Source: Larix kaempferi
Lineage: Eukaryota > Streptophyta > Pinopsida > Pinales > Pinaceae
Direction of reading: 5' to 3'
Assembly (NCBI GenBank): GCA_027924585.1
Contig: BSBM01000442.1
Location: forward strand, 9,300,001 to 9,364,000
Length of the DNA: 64,000 bases
A program made the translations under genes and the position numbers. Below, in pieces: positions 57,230-64,000 of the stretch; position 1 is the first letter of the stretch; the number at the start of each line of letters is the position of its first letter. The notes beneath the pieces are model-generated. The model made no database searches, was not told where the DNA came from, and saw only the letters and a program-made list of their open reading frames with translations.

Positions 57230-57499
57230 TGTTAACACCCAAAAAGTGCTCACTAGCTCATTTCCTTATTCACATGACCCATTTGTCCACTTTTTCACCA
57301 TTCGAGCCTCTAAAGCCACCAAAAGGTCACCAAAAGACTTTAATACACCCATTTTTCCACTCAAAATGAATATTTTTCCTCAAAAAGCATAAAAAAAACC
57401 CTCAAAAAGGGTCCAGAATTCCCAAAAATATTAAAAAGGGAATAAAAATATTCAAAATATTCAAAAAAGGAAAAAGGAGGGAAAAGGTACCTAAACCAT
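57230..57499 (+). repeat. T2 3' LTR, first 270 bp
   Basis: Matches 46163-46435 with about six substitutions and a 2-bp indel, then breaks off at ACCAT|TGTTGAG, where the copia-like element is inserted. Confidence 0.88.
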
Positions 57500-58103
57500 T
57501 GTTGAGATATTGTAACTTCAAAGAATATTATATTTGTACTTTATTATTCCGGAGATGATTCATTCCTCCATGAAGATCTTATTGTATATCCGGAGATGTT
57601 TATTCCTCCGTCGGAATGTGGTAACTTGGGTTATTAGACTTCCCTAGTGGGGGTCGGCCCTGTATGTGTTATGTGGGTCAAAGGGTTATTAGACCACCCT
57701 AGAGGGGTCGGCCCAGTCAGTTATAATGGGGTATTTAACCTAATGGTTAAATACGAGCCTACATGTACTTGTGTAAAATACATATCAGAGTAGTGTATAA
57801 ATAGAGGAGGTGTGTTCCTCATTATACACATTCACTCACTTGAGGATAACGCACTTGTGGAGGAGAGGTCTGCTATTGTGGAGGAGGAGATCATCTCTCA
57901 GGGTTTCATCTTTGTATATTGCTGGTCATCTATATTGAGGAAGCTTTGCTGGGTTTTCTACCCCATGAGGGTTTCCCAGGATAAATCTCTGTCTCTTGTG
58001 TTTATGCTGTGCTTGTTGTTTCTTCAGTGATCCTGTATATGCTATTATTGTGAAATGGAATGTAATGCTGCTATTTTCTATCTTAGCATCTTGAATTTTA
58101 ACA
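57500..58103 (+). repeat. 5' LTR of copia-like element
   Basis: TGTTGAGATATTGTAACTTC to GAATTTTAACA. It contains a duplicated stretch (GGGTTATTAGAC followed by CCCTAG and GGTCGGCCC, at about 57632 and 57684) and a TATA box. Only one LTR copy is in the window. Confidence 0.8.
57796..57804 (+). promoter_or_regulatory. TATA box of copia-like LTR
   Basis: TATAAATAG, about 296 bp into the LTR, with an AG-rich sequence and CATTCACTCA downstream, consistent with a U3/R boundary. Confidence 0.7.
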
Positions 58104-58115
58104 TGGTATCAGAGC
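58104..58115 (+). other. Primer-binding site (initiator tRNA-Met)
   Basis: TGGTATCAGAGC directly abuts the LTR end TTTTAACA. Confidence 0.92.
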
Positions 58116-58450
58116 TAACCTGAAGGAAGACAAGGTATGGCACTAAAGACACTTGCTTTACTTACGACAATTTGAAGGTTAGGGTTTTACATAGCAAAAA
58201 CCAGTCATCGTAGCACTTTCGCTATAAATCCGTTTTGGCGAAGTTTTCGGATCTTCAATTGTTACAGGACGAAGCTAAAATCTCCAGGTACCTTGTGTCC
58301 AAAGGACAACCTCTAATTCGTTGTACTTTGTGATTTATGATCTGTACAATATAGGGTTTCTGCCTCTTCCAGATCTGAGTCAAAATCAGGTGACCTTGGG
58401 AAAAAGGTCATAACTTGGGCTAGGAAGCTCCAAATGAAATTTCGTGAAAA
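58116..58450. other. Leader of copia-like element
   Basis: No gag-like frame seen after the primer site. Confidence 0.5.
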
Positions 58451-58870
58451 GTGACAGGTAGTACACAGACTGTACTATCTCAGAAAACGTTTTCAGGGTC
58501 CGAAATTGAATAAGTGACACGTGGCACGCCGTACAAGTTCGCTCTCCTGTATTATCCCATAAACAGGTCATGTTGCGACACTTGGCATAACTCTCTCTCA
58601 GAGAATCCAATTGAGGTCATAACTGTCAGGATGGAAAGATAACAGGCCGAGCTATTTTAGAAAACTTTTTCAGAGGCCGAAGGTCAAACAATGACACGTG
58701 GCACGCCGTACAAGTTTTCTATCCTGTATTTTCCCAAAACAGGTCACGTTGCGACATTTGGCATAACTCTCTCTCAGAACATCCAATTGAGGTCAGACCT
58801 GTCAGGATGGAAAGCTAACAGGTCAGGATATATCAGAAAACTTTTTCAGACCCTGTGGATCAAAAATTTC
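58451..58870. repeat. 177-bp duplicated block
   Basis: GACACGTGGCACGCCGTACAAG occurs at about 58515 and 58692. The whole unit (ending in an AACTCTCTCTCAGA and CCAATTGAGGTCA block) is present a little more than twice. Confidence 0.85.
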
Positions 58871-58954
58871 AGAGTTACACCAGAAACAATCAGGTACATA
58901 TTTCTGTCAAAACAGAATTATTTTTTGGTACCTTCATTCATGGCTTCCGGAATT

Positions 58955-59280
58955 TAGGGCTTTGAAGAAAGTTGCAATTTTTGTAATCGGAGACCACGGC
59001 TGGATGCTACTCATCAAAATAGAAATTTAGAGACCAAGATCAAAATTTTTGGTTGGGCAGAAGGCCGGGCTTGATTAGACCCTAGTTCGGGACTTTGATC
59101 AGAAAAGTGGAAAATTAGGGCTTCTGTAAAAATGGGAATTTTTGAAATCTGTGATCACAGCTGGAAGCTCCTCAGAAAAATAGAAGCTTAGAGATTTGGA
59201 TCAAACCTTTTGATGGGGCAAAAGAGTGGGCTTCATCAAACCCCAGTTCAGGGTCACGTCCAGTGAATCCGAAAGTTTCA
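58955..59280. repeat. 158-bp duplicated block
   Basis: Two diverged units start TTAGGGCTT near 58957 and 59116, and share a CTGGATGCT/CTGGAAGCT, TTTAGAGA/TTAGAGA and CCCTAGTTCGGG/CCCCAGTTCAGGG order. Confidence 0.75.
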
Positions 59281-60950
59281 AAGGCAAAATTAAGGAGTAA
59301 AACTTTGCAGTTTTCAAATTCTGAATATACCACTTTGATCAGCTCATCAAGGTCCAGTTCTTGCAAATCAAGTGGATTGGGTTAATCCTAGAAGAAGATG
59401 GATTGGTCACCTGCATAAGTGAAGAAGTTCCTGTCTCAGAGGGAGATGAGGATAAGGGCTTACATAAGAAGAATACAAGCGATCTCGACAGGTATGACTC
59501 ATTGAGGTATGTTTCGATATTTGTCCATGATTAAGTTTATGGTATGTTTGTCTTCAGGTTATTACAGTTAGTACAATTTTGATTTTAGATTTGTCGTATA
59601 ACCTTAACAAAATTATGAATGCATGATAGAAGATATTCATTGGTTAGGGTGTTGACACTTATGATTGTACTAATGCATTATGATGTTGTGTGAGGTTGAT
59701 GTTGTCTGCTAACAAGATACAGGTACATCACAAAAGACAAATCAGGTTCCATGGCCATGAAAACATGAAGACAAAGACTCATCCATAGTCTTTGTTCTAC
59801 TGACGAGGTATGTATGAATTTGTTATATTATGCTTAACCTATGAGACATGCAGGTTCTAGCTCAGGATCTCTAAATCATTGAAGAGATTGTTTAGGTATG
59901 TTGTACATAACCAAGTAGGTATACTAATCCAGGTATGTTTCCCATGAATCTTACCTTGTGTTAGGATCCCTTATATAAGTATACTTGATATGATTGGTTA
60001 TGCTTATTCATAAAGTTAGTAATCAAGGGTTTATGCATGATTTAATTAACCAGAAGAGTACTATGATCAAACAAGAATATGCATGAGTAAAAGAAGACTT
60101 ACTTGAAACCCTGAATACTAATGATCATGACTATACATATTCAAGATTATTTAGAATTAGAATGTTTTGAGAATATACTAATGAATGAATGTTTGTGTAT
60201 GAGATCATGAGGATGACACTAGTGCACACTTGAGCATGCATAGTGGTACAGAATGAATAGAAGTTCAAAGGACATATAGAAGATCAAGCGGGAGGCAACC
60301 ACACAAACATAAAAGATAAGTATTTGAGTTGTTATTTGAAATAGTAAATGATATTTCTTGTATGCATATTTGTATTCCTAGAACATATCATGCTGAGTGC
60401 AAACATTCATAGAGCACTGAACATTATACTACTAATATGCATATGATTGGTAAGTTGGACAAACATTCCATTGTTGCTTGTCTAGAATGAAACCTCTTTG
60501 CTGACATGCTAAGAGTTGTGCACACTCTCGATAGTATGTTCTGGTAGAGATGGAAGGCATCTAGATAGCCAATGTATGCATACAGGATATGGGAAAGTGT
60601 TGTGCCAAAGTATTGGTCAAGATAGTTGCATAACTATATAAATGATATCTGTATGCATAATAGGTTATCATGATTTCATGATTATGAAGGATTACTAATC
60701 ATGTACTTAATTTTGTTTTGTAGGAAAGATCATGAAGAATAATGAACACCGAACAAGTGATGGATGTTCAACAAGAAGATTTACAAATCAAACAAAATAT
60801 GGAAGGCTTGTGGCTAGAAGATTCTCTTAGAAAGAGGAAGAGAATCATGATGAGATGTTTGCTCCAAGTGGCTAGATAAGACCATTCTCTTAATGGTGCA
60901 ATTAAAGAAGAAGTGTGAATCAGGTTCTGTATGGGTTCCCAGGATCGATA
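59281..60950. other. Non-coding interior of copia-like element with splice-site-like motifs
   Basis: No coding frame of note. Donor-like AG|GTATG strings occur at 59492, 59507, 59808, 59896 and 59933, and acceptor-like strings TTCAG (59557), TACAG (59721), TGCAG (59853) and TTTTGTAG (60723). This may be a spliced non-coding transcript or chance in AT-rich DNA. Confidence 0.4.
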
Positions 60951-60964
60951 GTATATTGATGAGA

Positions 60965-61380
60965 ATACATGTGGGGATTGTATCATCCTTGAACACTTGT
61001 TCTAAAGTGAGCCGTAGACAGGTGTCTCCGAGAAAGAAAAGGGATTGGATCATCCCTGGACTTTCAGTCCTAAAGAGAGCCGTAGACGTAAGGTCTCCGA
61101 GAATGAAGTCCTTAGTGGACAGTTGAAGGGATTGGATCATCCCTGGACTTTCAGTCCTAAAGAGAGCCGTAGACGTGAGGTCTCCGAGAATGAAGTCCTT
61201 AGTGGACAGTTGAGGGGATTGGATCATCCCTGGACTTTCAGTCCTAAAGAGAGCCGTAGACGTAAGGTCTCCGAGAAGTGGGGATTGTATCATCCCCGGA
61301 CCTTGGTCCCTGAATTGATCCGTAGACGTATGGTCTTCGAGAATAAAGTGATGGGGATTGCATCATCCCGGAACCACTAG
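60965..61380. repeat. 87-bp tandem array (array 1)
   Basis: ATTGGATCATCCCTGGAC occurs at 61044, 61131 and 61218, a constant period of 87 bp, with partial, more diverged units on both sides. Because 87 is divisible by three, frames on both strands stay open and repeat a 29-residue unit; I do not regard these as genes. Confidence 0.92.
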
Positions 61381-61990
61381 TTCAAAATGTACGTGAGGAC
61401 TGCATCGTCCATGAACTGGGTTCAAAATGTACGTGAGGACTGCATCGTCCATGAACTGGGTTCAAAATGTACGTGAGGACTGCATCGTCCATGAACTGGG
61501 TTCAAAATGTACGTGAGGACTGCATCGTCCATGAACTGGGTTCAAAATGTACGTGAGGACTGCATCGTCCATGAACTGGGTTCAAAATGTACGTGAGGAC
61601 TGCATCGTCCATGAACTGGGTTCAAAATGTACGTGAGGACTACATCGTCCATGAACTGGGTTCAAAATGTACGTGAGGACTGCATCGTCCATGAACTGGG
61701 TTCAAAATGTACGTGAGGACTGCATCGTCCATGAACTGGGTTCAAAATGTACGTGAGGACTGCATCGTCCATGAACTAGGTTCAAAATGTACGTGAGGAC
61801 TGCATCGTCCATGAACTGGGTTCAAAATGTACGTGAGGACTGCATCGTCCATGAACTGGGTTCAAAATGTACGTGAGGACTGCATCGTCCATGAACTGGG
61901 TTCAAAATGTACGTGAGGACTGCATCGTCCATGAACTGGGTTCAAAATGTACGTGAGGACTGCATCGTTCATGAACTGGGTTCAAAATGT
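61381..61990. repeat. 40-bp tandem array (array 2)
   Basis: Fifteen full units of TTCAAAATGTACGTGAGGAC plus TGCATCGTCCATGAACTGGG, nearly identical. I found only three units with a single change (near 61642, 61778 and 61969). Confidence 0.97.
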
Positions 61991-61997
61991 ACGTGAT

Positions 61998-63270
61998 GGG
62001 ATTGCATCGTCCCTAGACATGAGACTTGTCTTAAAGTGATAAGGACTAATCATCCTGTAAATAGATTGGGATTGCATCGTCCCTAGACATGGTGAGGTGT
62101 CTTAAAGTGATAAGGACTAATCCTCCTGTAAGTAGATTGGGATTGCATCGTCCCTAGACATGGTGAAGTGTCTTAAAGTGATGAAGACGAATCATCCTGT
62201 AAGTAGATTGGGATTGCATCGTCCCTAGACATGGTGAGGTGTCTTAAAGTGATAAGGAATAATCCTCCTGTAAGTAGATTGGGATTGCATCGTCCCTAGA
62301 CATGGTGAAGTGTCTTAAAGTGATAAGGACTAATCATCCTGTAAGTAGATTGAGATTGCATCGTCCCTAGACATGGTGAGGTGTCTTAAAGTGATAAGGA
62401 CTAATCATCCTGTAAGTAGATTGGGATTGCATCGTCCCTAGACATGGTGAGGTGTCTTAAAGTGATAAGGACTAATCATCCTGTAAGTAGATTAGGATTG
62501 CATCATCCCTAGACATGTTGAGGTGTCTTAAAGTGATAAGGACTAATCATCCTGTAAGTAGATTGGGATTGCATCGTCCCTAGACATGGTGAGGTGTCTT
62601 AAACTGATAAGGACTAATCATCCTGTAAGTAGATTGGGATTGCATCATCCCTAGACATGGTGAGGTGTCTTAAAGTGATAAGGACTAATCATCTTGTAAG
62701 TAGATTGGGATTGCATCGTCCCTAGACATGGTAAGGTGTCTTAAAGTGATAAGGACTAATCATCCTGTAAGTTGATTCGGGATTGCATCATCCCTAGACA
62801 TGGTGAGGTGTCTTAAAGTGATAAGGACTAATCATCCTGTAAGTAGATTGGGATTGCATCGTCCCTAGACATGGTGAGGTGTCTTAAACTGATAAGGACT
62901 AATCATCCTGTAAGTAGATTGGGATTGCATCATCCCTAGACATGGTGAGGTGTCTTAAAGTGATAAGGACTAATCATCTTGTAAGTAGATTGGGATTGCA
63001 TCGTCCCTAGACATGGTAAGGTGTCTTAAAGTGATAAGGACTAATCATCCTGTAAGTTGATTCGGGATTGCATCATCCTTAGACATGGTGAGGTGTCTTA
63101 AAATGATAAGGATTGATCATCCTGTAAGTTGATCTGGATTGCATCATCCATAGACATGAGTGATGTCTTAAATTGAGAGGGATTGATCATCCCATAAGTG
63201 GATCAGGATTGTATCATCCTTGGACCTATGTCCTAAAGTGAGAGGGATTGACCATCCCGTAATTGGATCA
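61998..63270. repeat. 71-bp tandem array (array 3) with higher-order repeat
   Basis: About 16-18 units of GGGATTGCATCGTCCCTAGAC plus ATGGTGAGGTGTCTTAAAG and a TAAGGACTAATCATCCTGTAAG end. Units at the right end are more diverged. A four-unit block is repeated at a distance of 285 bp (62598 to 62883). Confidence 0.95.
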
Positions 63271-63334
63271 TGCGTGTTGCAGGGTGTGCTGCTATTGTGT
63301 ATACTTGTATCAGTGTGGATACTTGTATTGATAG

Positions 63335-63520
63335 ATGTATTAGTGAGAATACATGCTTTTGATGATAGATGTATTAGTGAGAATACATGCTTTTGATGAT
63401 AGATGTATTAGTGAGAATACATGCTTTTGATGATATATGTATTAGTAAGAATACATGTTTTGATGATAGATGTATTGGTGAGAATACATACTTTTGATGA
63501 TACATGTATTGATTAATGTA
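63335..63520. repeat. 34-bp tandem array (array 4)
   Basis: Five to six units of AGATGTATTAGTGAGAATAC plus ATGCTTTTGATGAT, the outer ones diverged. Confidence 0.9.
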
Positions 63521-63546
63521 CTTGTATGGTTGAGGATACTTATGTT

Positions 63547-63920
63547 GTAGATCGAGATGATCCAGATGCTGTAGATCGAGATGATCCAGATGCTGTAGAT
63601 CGAGATGATTCAGATGTTGTAGATCGAGATGATCCAGATGCTGTAGATCGTGATGATCCAGATGCTATAGATCGAGATGATCCAGATGGTGTAGATCGAG
63701 ATGATCCAGATGCTGTAGATCGAGATGATCCAGATGCTGTAGATCGAGATGATCCAGATGCTGTAGATGAGATGATCCAGATGCTGTAGATCGAGATGAT
63801 CCAGATGTTATAGATCGAGATGATCCAGATGCTGTAGATCGAGATGATCCAGATGTTGTAGATCGTGATGATCCAGATGCTGTAGATCGAGATGATCCAG
63901 ATGCTGTAGATCGAGATGAT
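63547..63920. repeat. 24-bp tandem array (array 5)
   Basis: About 15.6 units of GTAGATCGAGATGATCCAGATGCT. The + strand frame from 63526 reads VDRDDPDA repeats until a one-base deletion near 63768. No flanking coding context supports a gene. Confidence 0.95.
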
Positions 63921-64000
63921 ATGACGATGCTGATGATCGTGAGATGACGATGTTGATGATCGTATGATGACGATGCTGATGATCGTGAGATGACGATGCT
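63921..64000. repeat. ATGACGATGCTGATGATCGTGAG repeat (array 6, continues outside)
   Basis: At least three units of about 23-25 bp run to the window end; related in sequence to array 5 (GATGAT core). Confidence 0.85.

Larger units (their letters stand above)
46163..57499 (+). mobile_element. Element T2: internally deleted Tat/Ogre-like Ty3/gypsy retrotransposon
   Basis: + strand: 5' LTR, Arg-type primer site, GC-rich leader repeats, gag, protease, a linker with two extra zinc knuckles, a fusion of the RT start to the integrase end, a second RNase H, an antisense ORF remnant, a 149-bp repeat array, polypurine tract and the first 270 bp of the 3' LTR. It is inserted in the RT of M1, with which it is homologous but inverted. 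The LTR copies differ at about six of 270 positions. It lacks RT, first RNase H and integrase core and is thus non-autonomous. The 3' LTR is cut by the copia-like element at 57500, so the right end and TSD are not visible. Confidence 0.8.
57500..64000 (+). mobile_element. Copia-like or LARD-type element with tandem-repeat interior (right end outside)
   Basis: A 604-bp LTR (TGTTGAGATATTG to TTTTAACA) is followed at once by an initiator-Met primer site. Nothing with gag or pol character is seen in the 5.9 kb of interior that is visible. Instead there are duplicated blocks (58450-59270), an unremarkable AT-rich part and a long series of tandem arrays from 60960. Lack of coding sequence suggests a non-autonomous element, or the coding part may lie beyond the window. 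The possible TSD is ACCAT (57495-57499); the other side is not visible. Confidence 0.65.

Noticed and set aside
60814-61293. Repeated 29-residue frames on both strands in array 1
   Set aside because: An 87-bp period keeps any stop-free frame open. Both strands show it and there is no start or context.
61381-63270. CRISPR-like regular repeats
   Set aside because: Units are directly adjacent without unique spacers, in a eukaryotic retroelement. They are ordinary tandem arrays.
57500-64000. Hidden gag-pol of the copia-like element
   Set aside because: I looked in all frames for the copia integrase and RT motifs and saw none within the window. They could lie beyond 64000.

Overview
The window is repeat-dense plant nuclear DNA. 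I see no ordinary host gene, tRNA, rRNA or CRISPR array. Nearly everything is LTR retrotransposon sequence of the Ty3/gypsy superfamily, stacked as nested insertions, plus a copia-like or LARD-like element filled with tandem repeats at the right edge. Long LTRs (0.6 to 2.7 kb), old nested copies and very low gene density suggest a large seed-plant genome, most likely a gymnosperm. That host assignment is inference.

Layout. (1) 1-18650, + strand: a decayed Athila-like gypsy element, called A here (Asp-type primer site at 1666, gag, protease, RT, RNase H, integrase and a third ORF). It is split by (2) 3570-11904, a complete chromovirus with 1768-bp LTRs, ATTTA target duplications and one uninterrupted 1596-codon polyprotein (5368-10158). 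A 123-bp MITE-like insertion sits inside the RT of element A. (3) 18840-21618: an LTR-like block and a broken minus-strand gene of unknown function. (4) 21619-46162, minus strand: a Tat/Ogre-like gypsy element, called M1, comprising the 3' LTR, a conserved sense ORF remnant, an antisense plant-mobile-domain-like ORF (41117-42637), a second archaeal-type RNase H, integrase, RNase H and RT. M1 is interrupted by (5) 23770-36946, a minus-strand Athila-like element, called b, with GAGCC duplications, and by (6) 37500-40227, a probable solo LTR with CTTGC duplications. (7) 46163-57499, + strand: a second Tat-like element, called T2, inserted in the RT region of M1. T2 has lost its RT/RNase H/integrase core by an internal deletion. 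(8) 57500 to the window end: a copia-like element (604-bp LTR, initiator-Met primer site) inserted in the 3' LTR of T2. From about 60960 its interior is a run of tandem arrays with periods of 87, 40, 71, 34 and 24 bp.

Only the chromovirus looks potentially autonomous. A, M1, b and T2 carry stops, frameshifts and lost catalytic residues. The most interesting signals are: the tandem-array block and its shared core motif; the accessory ORFs of the Athila-like and Tat-like elements, each found twice in the window; the G/T and A/C bias of the chromovirus LTR differences; a MYB-like motif cluster in the LTR of b; and the MITE-like insertion. All comparisons were made by eye, with no database search.
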